From JALYUM01 sp036688685 (GTDB taxonomy: Bacteria > Pseudomonadota > Gammaproteobacteria > Burkholderiales > Burkholderiaceae_D): a stretch of 64,000 nucleotides of DNA. Position 1 is the first letter of the stretch, and each line of letters begins with the position of its first letter. A program made the translations under genes and the position numbers. This document shows, in pieces, positions 14,189-24,105 of this stretch. The notes below the pieces were generated by a model. It was not told the DNA's origin, did not search any database, and was given only the letters and a program-made list of their open reading frames with translations. The stretch is taken from NCBI RefSeq assembly GCF_036688685.1, contig NZ_JAQQPS010000014.1, forward strand, positions 107,680-171,679, in the 5' to 3' direction.

Positions 14189-16537
14189 CTAAAACAGCTC
14201 GTTTTTGACCGCGTCATGCGCCTTCTGTTCGGCCGGCGCCGGTTGCGCCCCCACATCCAGCGACTGCACCCCGGCCCCCGGCGGATTCTCGGCATAATAA
14301 TATTCGCCGTTGACCATCACCAGCCCGCTCGGGACGGCGCGCTCGGCGATTGGCTCGTTTTTCAGCGCCTTTTGCATGAACCCCATCCAGATCGGCAGCG
14401 ACAGGCCGCCGCCGGTTTCCTTGTTGCCCAGGTTTTTAGGCTTGTCGTAGCCCATCCAGGCGATGCCTACCAGGTGGGCCTGGTAGCCGGCAAACCAGGC
14501 GTCGATCGAATCGTTGGTGGTGCCGGTTTTACCGGCCAGGTCGGTGCGTTTCAGCGCCATGGCTTTGACGGCGGTACCGGACCGGACCACATCCTTGAGC
14601 ATGCTGTCGATCAGGAAGGCATTTCTCTCGTCGATGACGCGATTGGCGTCCACCCCGGCTTTTTCGGGACGCGCCTGCGACAGCACCTTGCCGTCCGCAT
14701 CCGTCACCCTGGAAATGAGGTAAGGGTTGACGCGGTAGCCGCCGTTGGCAAAGACGGAATACGCGCCCGCCATCTGCAGCGGCGTGGTGGCCCCGGCGCC
14801 CAGTGCCAGCGTCAGGTAAGGGGGATTCCTCTCGGGGTCGAAACCGAAGCGGGCGGCAAACTCCTGGCCGTAGCGCGCACCGATCTTGTTGAGGATGCGG
14901 ATCGACACCATGTTTTTCGACTTCATCAGGCCGCGCCGCATCGTCATCGGGCCTTCATATTTACTGTCGTAGTTCTTCGGTTCCCACGCCTGGCCGCCGG
15001 TCTGGCCGGCGTCAAACGAAATCGGCGCGTCGTTGATCAGGGTGGCCGGCGACAGGCCGCGTTCGAGCGACGCGGAATAAATGAACGGCTTGAAGGACGA
15101 CCCCGGCTGGCGCCAGGCCTGCGTCACGTGGTTGAATTTGTTGCGGTTGAAATCGAAGCCGCCGACCAGCGCGCGGATCGCGCCATCGCTGGTGTCGGCC
15201 GCAACAAAGGCCGACTCCACTTCCGGCATCTGCGTGATGTTCCAGCTCGATCCGCCGTCCTGCGTCACGCGGATCAGCGCGCCGCGCTTGATGCGGCGGG
15301 TCGGGATGGCTTTCTCGGACAGCCAGGCCGAGGCAAACGCAATCCCCGGCCCGGTCATGCGGATCTGTTCGCCCGACGCGGTGACGGCGGTCACCGCCGT
15401 CGGCGTCGCCTGCAGCACGACGGCGGCCATGATGTCGTCGCTGTCTGGATACTCGGCCAGGCCGGTTTCGATGGCTTCGTCGATTTCGCTCTTGCTGCCA
15501 TCCATTTCCACATACGCTTCCGGGCCGCGGTAAGGGTGGCGCCGTTCGTAGTCCATCACACCGCGCCGCAGCGACAGGTAGGCCGCGTCCTGGTCGGCCT
15601 TGGTAATGGTGGTGAACACGTTCAGACCGCGCGTATAGGTGTCTTCCTTGAATTGCTCATACACCAGCTGGCGCGCCATTTCGGCGACATATTCGGCGTG
15701 CACGCCAAACGCGGTGCTGTCTGACTTGATTTTCAGCTGCTCGTTTTTAGCCTGCTCGAACTGGGCGTCATTTATATAGTGCAGCAAATGCATGCGCTGC
15801 AAAATGTATTGCTGGCGCGTGCGCGCGCGGGTCGGATTGACCACCGGGTTATAGGCCGACGGCGCTTTTGGCAAACCGGCCAGCATGGCCGCTTCGGCGA
15901 TGCTGATGTTGCGTAAATCCTTGCCAAAGTAAATCTGGGCGGCCGACTGGAAGCCGAAGGCGCGCTGGCCCAGGTAAATCTGGTTCATGTAGACCTCGAG
16001 AATCTGGTCCTTGGTGAGGTTTTTCTCGATTTTCCACGCCAGCAGCACTTCATAGGCCTTGCGCTTGAAAGTCTGCTCGCTCGACAGGAAGAAGTTGCGC
16101 GCCACCTGCTGGGTAATGGTGGAGGCGCCTTGCTTGGCACCGCCGGTGGCATTGTGAATGGCGGCGCGCGCAATGCCGACATAATCGACGCCGCCGTGCT
16201 CATAAAAATTGCTGTCTTCGATCGACAGCACGGCTTTTTTCATGACATCGGGGATGTCCTTGAAATGCACCAGCGTGCGGCGTTCTTCGCCAAATTCGCC
16301 AATCAGGACGTTATCAGCGGTAAAAATGCGCAGTGGCATTTTTGGTCGGTAATCGGTCAGCGTGTCGAGCGGCGGCAAATTCGGATAGGCCATGGCCAGC
16401 GCGAATACCAGCACCAGCACCGTAGCCAGCGCGCCGCTGCCGAGCACACCCAGCGCGATCAACAACCAGCGGCGCGGCCCGCGACCGGCTGGCGTGCGCT
16501 CGTTCGGGGACGTGTTGTTCGGCGATGTTGATTTCAT
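14189..16537 (-). CDS. mrcA: Penicillin-binding protein 1A (bifunctional transglycosylase/transpeptidase)
   Basis: A 782-residue cell-wall synthase of the inner membrane that polymerises and cross-links peptidoglycan. One N-terminal membrane helix (about 25-50) is followed by the glycosyltransferase domain (catalytic EDSNFYEHGGVD, then STITQQVARNFFL) and by the transpeptidase domain with the serine motif SSFK (in QPGSSFKPF), SKN and KTGT. The length is normal for the betaproteobacterial enzyme. It is divergent from pilM, an arrangement common in beta- and gammaproteobacteria. Confidence 0.96.
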   Translation of the reverse strand: MKSTSPNNTSPNERTPAGRGPRRWLLIALGVLGSGALATVLVLVFALAMAYPNLPPLDTLTDYRPKMPLRIFTADNVLIGEFGEERRTLVHFKDIPDVMKKAVLSIEDSNFYEHGGVDYVGIARAAIHNATGGAKQGASTITQQVARNFFLSSEQTFKRKAYEVLLAWKIEKNLTKDQILEVYMNQIYLGQRAFGFQSAAQIYFGKDLRNISIAEAAMLAGLPKAPSAYNPVVNPTRARTRQQYILQRMHLLHYINDAQFEQAKNEQLKIKSDSTAFGVHAEYVAEMARQLVYEQFKEDTYTRGLNVFTTITKADQDAAYLSLRRGVMDYERRHPYRGPEAYVEMDGSKSEIDEAIETGLAEYPDSDDIMAAVVLQATPTAVTAVTASGEQIRMTGPGIAFASAWLSEKAIPTRRIKRGALIRVTQDGGSSWNITQMPEVESAFVAADTSDGAIRALVGGFDFNRNKFNHVTQAWRQPGSSFKPFIYSASLERGLSPATLINDAPISFDAGQTGGQAWEPKNYDSKYEGPMTMRRGLMKSKNMVSIRILNKIGARYGQEFAARFGFDPERNPPYLTLALGAGATTPLQMAGAYSVFANGGYRVNPYLISRVTDADGKVLSQARPEKAGVDANRVIDERNAFLIDSMLKDVVRSGTAVKAMALKRTDLAGKTGTTNDSIDAWFAGYQAHLVGIAWMGYDKPKNLGNKETGGGLSLPIWMGFMQKALKNEPIAERAVPSGLVMVNGEYYYAENPPGAGVQSLDVGAQPAPAEQKAHDAVKNELF

Positions 16538-16883
16538 TCAGGAGATTCTTTCGAGTTATTTCACACATTCAAGCGCCTGATTATAAGGCAGGGGGGAAGC
16601 GCAAAACGCCCCGGCACGCTTGAACCAATATCGCGCCGACAAGAGGTGTTGGTAGGGCGACTACAGAGTGTCGTATTCCCGCCCGCACTGCATAGTTGTG
16701 AAGCAGAAATATCTTGTGGGTGGGCACCTTTGTCGATAGCATTTGATGCTGTGCCGCATGTTTTCTAGGGCTACAACGCATTATTTAACAAGTTCCATCG
16801 CGCGAGCGTTGAATTGAATCGATCCCGCACCGATGGCTCTGGCCGCTGGAAAGTGGATCGGCAGCTGAAGGAGTGCGTACCTC
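16538..16883. other. mrcA-pilM divergent intergenic region
   Basis: This 346-base region holds no gene I can support. On the minus strand TATAAT (16580-16585) is a consensus -10 for mrcA, with a weak -35 near 16603. On the plus strand an AAGGAG ribosome site (16867-16872) precedes pilM. The AT-richer stretch 16690-16795 probably contains the pilM promoter, but I see no convincing hexamer pair. Confidence 0.55.
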
Positions 16884-17960
16884 ATGTTTAAATTTGGGTC
16901 CCTGTTCGGACAGTCGAAGCCGCCCTTGATTGGGCTCGACATCAGCACGTCCGGCGTTCGCCTGGTCGAGCTGGGCGATCTCGGCAAGGGTGAATTGCGC
17001 CTCGAGCGCCTGGCGTCCGAGCCTCTGCCGCGCGGTGCGGTTGTCGACGGCAATATCGAAAACATCGATCAGGTGTCGGAGGCGGTGCGCCGCGTCTGGA
17101 AAAAAAGTGGCACCCGCGTCAAGCTGGTGGCGCTCGGCATGCCGCCGGTTTCGGTCATCACCAAGAAAATCATCCTGCCCGCCGGCTTGTCGGAAGACCA
17201 GCTCGAAGTGCAGGTTGAATCCGAAGCGAGCCAATATATTCCGTTCGCCCTGGACGAAGTGAGCCTCGATTTCGACGTGCTCGGTCCGGCTGCCAATTCG
17301 CCGGACGACATGGAAGTCATGCTGGCCGCGGCCCGCAAGGAAAAAGTCGAGGACCGCGTGGCGATTGCCGAAGCGGCCGGCCTGACCGCCACCGTGATGG
17401 ACGTCGAATCGTACGCCGCGCGCGCCGCACTGGGCCGTATCGTCGACCAGATGGGCAAGGGCGCCAGTGGGCAGATCATTGCCCTGTTCCAGATCGGCGC
17501 GCAAGTGACGCACATTTCCGTGCTGCTCAATGGCGACACCGTCTACGAGCGCGAACAGCCGTTCGGCGGCAACCAGCTGACGCAGGACATCGTGCGCACC
17601 TACGGCTTGCCGTTTGAAGAAGCCGAGGCGCGCAAGAAGTCGGGCGACCTGCCAGAGAATTTCCGCGCTGACCTGCTCGCGCCCTTTCTCGACAACGCTG
17701 CGCTGGAAGTGACCCGGGCGATCCAGTTCTTCTTTACTTCCACCCCTTATACCCGCATCGACCGGCTCTGCCTGTCTGGCGGTTGCGCGACCATTCCCGG
17801 CCTGCTGGAAACGATCGCAACCCGCACCCGCCTGGCCTGCGAAGTGATTTCGCCGTTCGCCGGTATGCAAATCGGGTCGGGCGTGCGCGACCAGCAACTT
17901 AAAACTGAGGCGCCCGCTTACCTGGTTGCCTGTGGCCTGGCTTTACGGAGATTTGGCTGA
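16884..17960 (+). CDS. pilM: PilM, type IV pilus inner-membrane platform ATPase-like protein
   Basis: A 358-residue cytoplasmic protein with an actin-like fold that binds the N-terminal tail of PilN and links the alignment complex to the pilus motor. LIGLDISTSGVRLVEL near the N-terminus is the phosphate-1 motif of the family; LCLSGGCATIPGL near residue 295 is the adenosine motif. It is the first gene of pilMNOPQ and overlaps pilN by one base (TGATG). Confidence 0.96.
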   Translation: MFKFGSLFGQSKPPLIGLDISTSGVRLVELGDLGKGELRLERLASEPLPRGAVVDGNIENIDQVSEAVRRVWKKSGTRVKLVALGMPPVSVITKKIILPAGLSEDQLEVQVESEASQYIPFALDEVSLDFDVLGPAANSPDDMEVMLAAARKEKVEDRVAIAEAAGLTATVMDVESYAARAALGRIVDQMGKGASGQIIALFQIGAQVTHISVLLNGDTVYEREQPFGGNQLTQDIVRTYGLPFEEAEARKKSGDLPENFRADLLAPFLDNAALEVTRAIQFFFTSTPYTRIDRLCLSGGCATIPGLLETIATRTRLACEVISPFAGMQIGSGVRDQQLKTEAPAYLVACGLALRRFG

Positions 17961-18619
17961 TGATCCGGATTAACCTGCTCCCGCACAGGGAAGCGAAACG
18001 CAAGCAGAAGCAGACGGCATTCATTGCCCTGCTGACGCTCGGCGGCATCATCGGCGTGATCGTGGTGCTGCTCGTTAGCGGCTACAACGCCAGCATGATT
18101 TCGATCCAGAATGAACGCAATCAAGTGCTGAAAACCGCGAATGCCGAACTCGACCTGAAGATTGCCTCGATTGCCAGCCTGAAAGCCGAAATCGAAGCGC
18201 TCAAGGCACGCCAGCAAGCGGTCGAAGACTTGCAGGGCGAACGCAACCAGCCGGTGTACCTGCTCGACGAACTGGTCAAGCAAACCCCGGCCGGCGTCTA
18301 CGTGAAATCGTTCAAGCAAGATGGCCAGCGCGTGGTTCTCAACGGCGTGGCCCAGTCGCAGGAACGCGTGGCGGAATTGTTGCGCAACCTGTCGGGCACC
18401 TCGCCGTGGCTGGAAAAACCGGACCTGACCGAAGTGCGGGCAGCTGCCCTGACGGGTAGCAAAACCGGCAAGAAAGTCGTCGAATTCACCATGGCCGTTT
18501 CCATCAAGCGCCAGCGCGACAAGGATGCCGCCGCGGCCGCCAAGCCGGGCGACGGGGGCACCAACCCCGCTGCCAAGCCAGCAGTCGTCGTCAAAGCTGC
18601 AGCAGGGAGCGCGCCATGA
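17960..18619 (+). CDS. pilN: PilN, type IV pilus alignment complex protein
   Basis: A 219-residue inner-membrane protein. The cytoplasmic N-terminus MIRINLLPHREAKRKQK contains the INLLPHRE motif that docks into PilM. A membrane helix (about 22-45) and a coiled-coil (about 50-100) follow, then a periplasmic ferredoxin-like domain. The Ala/Lys/Pro-rich C-terminal tail (from about 185) is longer than usual. It pairs with PilO, whose gene overlaps it by 4 bases. Confidence 0.95.
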   Translation: MIRINLLPHREAKRKQKQTAFIALLTLGGIIGVIVVLLVSGYNASMISIQNERNQVLKTANAELDLKIASIASLKAEIEALKARQQAVEDLQGERNQPVYLLDELVKQTPAGVYVKSFKQDGQRVVLNGVAQSQERVAELLRNLSGTSPWLEKPDLTEVRAAALTGSKTGKKVVEFTMAVSIKRQRDKDAAAAAKPGDGGTNPAAKPAVVVKAAAGSAP

Positions 18620-19290
18620 ACATCGATCTGAAACAAGTCTTCAGCAACCTGGGGGGCCAGTTCCAGGGCTTGCAGGGACGCCATCCGGGCCAGTGGCCCA
18701 TCGCGCCACGTCTGATGTGCGCGGCCGGCATGATGGCGGCCGTGATCGGCCTGGGCTACTTCTTTTACTGGCAAAGCCAGTTCGAAGAGCAGGACCGCAT
18801 GGCCGCCGAGGAAATCAGCCTGCGCAGCGCTTACCGCGACAAGATGGCCCAGGCCATCAACCTCGAAGCGTTGCAGGAGCAAAAGGCGCAAGTCGACCAG
18901 TACGTCGAACGCTTGCAGAAGCAATTGCCAAGCAAAGCCGAAATGGCCGCGCTGCTGTCGGACATCAACCAGGCGGGCCTCGGCCGCGGCCTGCAGTTCG
19001 AGCTCTTCAAGCCGGGCCAGATCGTGGTGCGGGATTACTACGCAGAACTGCCGATCGACATCAAAGTCACCGGCAAGTACCACGATGTCGGCGCGTTTGC
19101 CGCCGACATGGCCAACCTGCCGCGAATCGTGACGCTCAATAACATGCAGCTCACGACCACCAAGGATGGCACGCTGACCCTGGACGCGATTGCGAAGACC
19201 TTCCGCTACCTCGATCAGGAAGAAGCGATGTCCCAGCGGAAAATTCGCGACGCGAAGAAAAAAGGCGCGAAGCCAGGAGCCGCACCATGA
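18616..19290 (+). CDS. pilO: PilO, type IV pilus alignment complex protein
   Basis: A 224-residue bitopic inner-membrane protein, membrane helix at about residues 32-53, coiled coil (EISLRSAYRDKMAQAINLE) and a periplasmic domain starting around LLSDINQAGLGRGL. It forms heterodimers with PilN and binds PilP. The C-terminus has a basic tail (KIRDAKKKGAKPG). Both gene borders overlap their neighbours by 4 bases, so pilN-O-P are translationally coupled. Confidence 0.95.
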   Translation: MNIDLKQVFSNLGGQFQGLQGRHPGQWPIAPRLMCAAGMMAAVIGLGYFFYWQSQFEEQDRMAAEEISLRSAYRDKMAQAINLEALQEQKAQVDQYVERLQKQLPSKAEMAALLSDINQAGLGRGLQFELFKPGQIVVRDYYAELPIDIKVTGKYHDVGAFAADMANLPRIVTLNNMQLTTTKDGTLTLDAIAKTFRYLDQEEAMSQRKIRDAKKKGAKPGAAP

Positions 19291-19832
19291 TGACCCTGAA
19301 GAAAACAATCGTGCCGCTGCTGGCCGGCCTGTTGCTGGCCGGTTGCAGCGACAGCAATGTGCGCGAAGTGCGCACCTGGATGGACCAGGTCAAGCAGGAC
19401 ACCAAGGTCTCCATCAAGCCGCTGCAGGAGCCGAAAGACTTCATTCCCTTCGCCTACGGCGAGAAGGATGCGGTCGATCCATTTAGCCCGAACAAGTTGC
19501 TGGCTGAACTGGCCCGTGAAGGCGCGGCCAACAACAATCCATTCAAGCCGGACACCGAGCGGCGCAAGGAGCTGATGGAAGGCTTCCCGCTCGACACGAT
19601 GGTCATGGTCGGCACTATCCAGAAGGACGGCATCAGCTACGCGCTGCTGCAGATCGACCGGACGCTGTACCAGGTAAAAACAGGCCAGCGCATCGGCCAG
19701 AATTTCGGCGTCGTCACCAAAGTGGGCGAGCAGGAAGTAGCGATCAGGGAAGTTGTTCAGGACGCCGGCGGAGAGTGGGTCGAGCGCATGTCGAAGCTGG
19801 AATTGCAGGAAAGCAAGGAGAAGGGCAAATGA
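19287..19832 (+). CDS. pilP: PilP, type IV pilus inner-membrane lipoprotein
   Basis: A 181-residue lipoprotein. The signal peptide ends in the lipobox LLLAGC (Cys20). The unstructured N-terminal part binds PilN/PilO and the C-terminal beta domain (FPLDTMVMVGTIQKDG onward) binds the secretin PilQ. Length and order are normal. The stop overlaps the pilQ start (ATGA). Confidence 0.95.
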   Translation: MMTLKKTIVPLLAGLLLAGCSDSNVREVRTWMDQVKQDTKVSIKPLQEPKDFIPFAYGEKDAVDPFSPNKLLAELAREGAANNNPFKPDTERRKELMEGFPLDTMVMVGTIQKDGISYALLQIDRTLYQVKTGQRIGQNFGVVTKVGEQEVAIREVVQDAGGEWVERMSKLELQESKEKGK

Positions 19833-22015
19833 CCATTTTTAACATGCAGGCCACGACGGGTACCGTTCGGATGATTCGCCTTTGCGCAGCCATGCTGCTG
19901 GCAATGGGGTCGAACCTGGCGCTGGCACAGGAAAACGCGATCGAATCGATCAGCGCCAATCAACAAGGCGGCAACGTGATCCTCAGTATCGGGATGAAAA
20001 ATCCGGTGACCAAACCGCCAATCGGTTTTTCGATCACCAATCCCTCGCGCATCGCGCTCGACTTCGGCGCCACCGCGAATGGTACTGGCAAGAGCTCGCA
20101 GGATATCAATCTCGGTGACGTGCGCAGCGCCAACGTGGTCCAGGCAGGCGCCCGTACCCGCGTTGTGCTGAACCTGAAACGCGCACTGAACTACGCCACG
20201 GTCATCGACGGCAAGACGGTCGTCGTCACCATCGAAGGCAGCGGCGGCGTGGCCCAGGGCGTCAACGCCAGCGGCGTCGTGGTGCCGTCGGCCAATGCGC
20301 CAGCGGCCGCGGCCGGTCCGCAACTGCTGCGCGACCTCGACTTCAAACGCGGCGCAAACGGCGAAGGCCGCATCGTCGTCGACCTGCCGAACAGCCAGGT
20401 CGGCGTCGACGTGCGCACGGTGGGCAACCAGGTGCTGGTCGACTTCGTCGGCACCGGCTTGCCGCCATCGCTGCGCCGTCGCCTGGACGTGACCGATTTC
20501 GGCACCCCGGTCGAGCGCATCACGACTGCTCCGCAAGGCGGCAATGTGCGCATGACCATCGATGCGCGCGGCACCTGGGAACAGTCGGTGTACCAGAGCG
20601 ATACGCAGCTGGTCATCGACATCAAGCCAGTCACCGTCGATCCGAACCGCCTGCCGGGCGGCCAGGGCGGCCAGGGCTACCGCGGCGAGAAGCTGTCGTT
20701 CAACTTCCAGAACGTGGAAGTGCGCGCGGCGCTGCAGGCGATTGCCGACATTTCCGGCCTGAACATCATCACCAGCGATTCGGTGGGCGGCAACCTGACC
20801 CTGCGCCTGAAAGACGTGCCATGGGATCAGGCGCTTGACGTCGTGCTGCAGGCCAAGGGCCTCGACATGCGCAAAAACGGCAGCGTGCTGTGGATTGCGC
20901 CGAAAGAGGAACTGCTGACCAAGGAAAAACTGGAACTGGAACAAAAGGCCCAGATCTCCGACCTCGAGCCAATGAAGCAGGAAATTTTCCAGCTGAATTA
21001 CCAGAAAGCCGAGTCGTTCCGCACCGTGTTCGGCCTCGATTCGTCTGGCGGCAGCTCTGGCGACAGCAAGAGCCGCGTCTTGTCCAAGCGCGGCAGTGCG
21101 GTGATCGACTCGCGCACCAACCAGTTGTTCGTCACCGATATTCCGTCGAAGCTCGAAGACATCCGCAAGCTGATCCAGAAGACCGACATCGCCAGCAAGC
21201 AAGTGCTGATCGAAGCGCGCCTGGTCGAAGCGAACGACGGCTTTTCGCGCAACCTGGGCGCCAAGCTCGGCGTGACCGATTTGCGCACCCTGCGTGGCGG
21301 CGACTCCGGTTACCAGGTGGCTGGCAATACCCGGGTGGCCGTTGGCGGCAACCTGACCGGCATCGGCCAGATTACCGGCCAGACCCCGGACACGGGTGAC
21401 GGCTACACCAACTCGACGCTGGTCAACCTGCCGGCCTCCGGTATCAATGGCTTGGCGCCGTCGAGCATTGCATTCAGCCTGTTTTCGTCAGCCGCCAACC
21501 GCTTCCTGAACCTGGAACTGTCGGCGCTGGAAGCGGACGGCAAGGGCAAGATCATCTCCAGCCCGCGCGTGCTGACCGAAGACAAGATGGTCGCCGTGGT
21601 GGAGCAGGGTGTCGAACTGCCGTACCAGGTTGCCACCAGCAGCGGTGCGACGTCGATCACCTGGCGCAAAGCCAACCTGCGTCTTGAAGTGACGCCGCAA
21701 ATCACCCCGGACGGCAATGTGGTCCTGGAAGTGGACGTCAACAAGGACTCGAAAGGCGATGACACCCGCTACGGTTTCGCGATCAACACCCAGCACGTGA
21801 AAACGCGTGTCATGGTGGAAAACGGCGGCACCGTTGTCCTGGGTGGCATTTACCAGCAGGTCGAGAGCACCAACGTGAACAAAGTACCGTTCCTGGGCGA
21901 CGTACCGGTGCTGGGCTATTTGTTCAAGACGACTGCCCGCACCAACAACAAGACCGAACTACTGGTTTTCATCACGCCGAAAATTGTCGCTGACAAAACG
22001 AGCCCCACGCGCTAA
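19829..22015 (+). CDS. pilQ: PilQ, type IV pilus outer-membrane secretin
   Basis: A 728-residue secretin that forms the outer-membrane gate for the pilus. The signal peptide ends at ALA-Q; two AMIN-type peptidoglycan-binding regions lie at about 35-140 and 160-270, an STN/N0 domain at about 285-345 (FQNVEVRAALQAIADISGLN), an N1 domain at about 375-460 and the secretin barrel from about 480 to the end, closing with GDVPVLGYLFKT and LLVFITPKIV. The start ATG 19829 has an AAGGAG site and overlaps the pilP stop; an earlier in-frame start lies inside pilP. Confidence 0.96.
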   Translation: MTIFNMQATTGTVRMIRLCAAMLLAMGSNLALAQENAIESISANQQGGNVILSIGMKNPVTKPPIGFSITNPSRIALDFGATANGTGKSSQDINLGDVRSANVVQAGARTRVVLNLKRALNYATVIDGKTVVVTIEGSGGVAQGVNASGVVVPSANAPAAAAGPQLLRDLDFKRGANGEGRIVVDLPNSQVGVDVRTVGNQVLVDFVGTGLPPSLRRRLDVTDFGTPVERITTAPQGGNVRMTIDARGTWEQSVYQSDTQLVIDIKPVTVDPNRLPGGQGGQGYRGEKLSFNFQNVEVRAALQAIADISGLNIITSDSVGGNLTLRLKDVPWDQALDVVLQAKGLDMRKNGSVLWIAPKEELLTKEKLELEQKAQISDLEPMKQEIFQLNYQKAESFRTVFGLDSSGGSSGDSKSRVLSKRGSAVIDSRTNQLFVTDIPSKLEDIRKLIQKTDIASKQVLIEARLVEANDGFSRNLGAKLGVTDLRTLRGGDSGYQVAGNTRVAVGGNLTGIGQITGQTPDTGDGYTNSTLVNLPASGINGLAPSSIAFSLFSSAANRFLNLELSALEADGKGKIISSPRVLTEDKMVAVVEQGVELPYQVATSSGATSITWRKANLRLEVTPQITPDGNVVLEVDVNKDSKGDDTRYGFAINTQHVKTRVMVENGGTVVLGGIYQQVESTNVNKVPFLGDVPVLGYLFKTTARTNNKTELLVFITPKIVADKTSPTR

Positions 22016-22050
22016 TCTGGCGCCGTTCTGAACAACAGGAAATAAAAATT

Positions 22051-24030
22051 ATGAAAAACCAATCACGAGACTTCAAGACGACCCGCCTGCGACTCAGCGC
22101 GCTGGCACTGGCCAGCACGCTGGCGCTGGTCGCCTGCGGCGGCGGCGGCGGCAGCCCGGGCGGCACCGCCGCGGTTGGCAGCGGCACCACCACGCCGGCC
22201 ACCGGCACCGGCACCGGCACCACGGTGCCTGTGACGACGCCCACCCTCACCGTGGCGTTGACCAATGCCGCCGGTAGCGGCAGCAACTCGCTGACGGGCG
22301 CCACGCCCCTGACCGCGCGCGCCACCGTGCTGGACAAGGACGGCAAGGCGGTCGTGGGCGCCATCGTGGCGTTTGCTACCGATGCCACGCTGGGCCTGTT
22401 TACGCCAACGGCTGGCACCAGCCTGACCGATGCCAGCGGTGTCGCCAGCATGACCTTGCGCAGCGCCAGCCTGTCGGCCGCCGGCGCCGGCAAGCTGACG
22501 GCCACCGCAACCGTGGCTGGCACCACCGTGTCGAGCGACACCAACTACACCGTCGGCTCCACCGCGCTGACCTTCGGCCCTGTCACCTCGACGCTGGCCA
22601 GCATCCAGGCCTACGGCTCGACCACCCTGTCGGTGGACGTCATCGCGAATGGCGCCAAGTACACTGACCAGTCGGTCAACGTGAACTTCAGCTCGGCTTG
22701 TGTCACCGCCGGCAAGGCCACGCTGGCAGCAACGGTTGCCACCATCCAGGGCACCGCCCAGGTTGTGTACCGCGACAAAGGTTGCGGCAACAACGACACG
22801 ATCAGTGTCGGGGCGAATGGCGTCACCAAGGCCGCCACCACCACCTTGACGATCGCGCCACCAGCGGCGGCGTCGGTCCAGTTCACCACTGCCAGCCCGG
22901 TCGGCAAATCGATCGTGATCGCCGGCCAGGGCGGCATCGGCCGCACCGAGACGGCGACGCTGACGTTCACGGTTTCCGATATCTTCGGCAATCCACTGTC
23001 CGGCCAGCCGGTCGTGTTCACGCCGAGCACCAACCTGGTCAAGCTCAACAAGACGACCGATACGACCGACGCGCTCGGCCAGGTCATCACGACCGTCAAT
23101 TCGCTCTCGACGCCGACCTCGTTCAGCATTTTCGCGACCTTGCCTGGCAAGAACATCTTCACCCAGTCCGATTCGATCGTCGTCACCACCGGGCGGCCTG
23201 ACCAGGCGCACATGTCGATGTCGGCCACCGTCTACAACACCGATGGCTGGAACTACGACAGCGGTACCACGGTCCCGGCATCGATGGTCAATCTGCTGCT
23301 GGCCGACAGCGCCGGCAACCCGGTTCCGGATGGCACGCCGATCGTGTTCCAGACCAACCTCGGCGCCGTCGGCAGCTCGAACCAGGGCGCCTGCACCACG
23401 CTCAACGGCGGTTGCTCGGTTGACTTCCGGACCCAGTCGCCACGTGTCGCTTCACCTGGCTTGCCGGCCACGCCGTGCAATACGGGTACCGGCGCCAAGG
23501 CGGACAGCACGCGCCCCGGCCTGGCCACGGTTTGCGCCAGCACCACCGACGGCACTAACACCTTGTTCACCCGCATCGGCATCTTCTTCTCCGGCAATAC
23601 CGCGGCGTCTGGCATCCTGAACGGCAGCATACCGCTGACGTCCGGCATCAGCACGCCGTACGACCTTGGTACCATCACGCAAACCGGTTCCAAGGTTTTC
23701 ACCATCCAGTTCAATGATGTGAATGGCAATCCGATGCCGATCGGCAGCAGCGTGGCCTTGACCAGTGTAGCTGGCGTGACCGCGTCGGCGCCTAGCCCGG
23801 ACGTGGTGCCGAATGTGGCGCCCCATTCGAGCGTCGGGGATGACATCAGCGGTGTGATCGTGTCCGGCAATCAGGGCTCGACCCATACGTTCACGGTCGC
23901 CGGTATCCAGAAAACCGATGGCTGCCAGACGGTCAATGCCAGCTTCGTTGCGGCAATTACGTCGGCGCCAGGCACAACACGTGCCGTAACGACCACGTTT
24001 CCGTTTAAACTAACGGTGACCTGCTTCTAA
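22051..24030 (+). CDS. Ig-like (Big-1 type) repeat lipoprotein
   Basis: A 659-residue secreted lipoprotein. The signal peptide ends in the lipobox LALVAC, followed by a glycine run and a low-complexity Gly/Ser/Thr/Pro linker (about 28-65). The rest is beta-rich and contains bacterial Ig-like repeats with the motif 'DKDGKAVVGAIVAF...TDASGVASMTL' near 90-135, a second set at FTVSDIFGNPLSGQPVVFTP (about 305-325) and a third at LLADSAGNPVPDGTPIVFQT (about 420-440). Such repeats occur in adhesins and surface anchors. It is 35 bases after pilQ and ends at a strong terminator, so it may be expressed with the pilus genes. The precise role is unknown. Confidence 0.8.
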   Translation: MKNQSRDFKTTRLRLSALALASTLALVACGGGGGSPGGTAAVGSGTTTPATGTGTGTTVPVTTPTLTVALTNAAGSGSNSLTGATPLTARATVLDKDGKAVVGAIVAFATDATLGLFTPTAGTSLTDASGVASMTLRSASLSAAGAGKLTATATVAGTTVSSDTNYTVGSTALTFGPVTSTLASIQAYGSTTLSVDVIANGAKYTDQSVNVNFSSACVTAGKATLAATVATIQGTAQVVYRDKGCGNNDTISVGANGVTKAATTTLTIAPPAAASVQFTTASPVGKSIVIAGQGGIGRTETATLTFTVSDIFGNPLSGQPVVFTPSTNLVKLNKTTDTTDALGQVITTVNSLSTPTSFSIFATLPGKNIFTQSDSIVVTTGRPDQAHMSMSATVYNTDGWNYDSGTTVPASMVNLLLADSAGNPVPDGTPIVFQTNLGAVGSSNQGACTTLNGGCSVDFRTQSPRVASPGLPATPCNTGTGAKADSTRPGLATVCASTTDGTNTLFTRIGIFFSGNTAASGILNGSIPLTSGISTPYDLGTITQTGSKVFTIQFNDVNGNPMPIGSSVALTSVAGVTASAPSPDVVPNVAPHSSVGDDISGVIVSGNQGSTHTFTVAGIQKTDGCQTVNASFVAAITSAPGTTRAVTTTFPFKLTVTCF

Positions 24031-24050
24031 ACCGGCGGGCTCCACGCCGC

Positions 24051-24081
24051 ACGGCCAGGCGCGTCCTGGCCGTTTTTTTTT
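24051..24081 (+). terminator. Rho-independent terminator after the pil/lipoprotein unit
   Basis: ACGGCCAGG (24051-24059) pairs with CCTGGCCGT (24065-24073), with a five-base loop and a run of eight Ts. It separates the pil unit from aroK-aroB. Confidence 0.85.
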
Positions 24082-24105
24082 ATTTGAACGAGTTGTACAA
24101 CCGAC

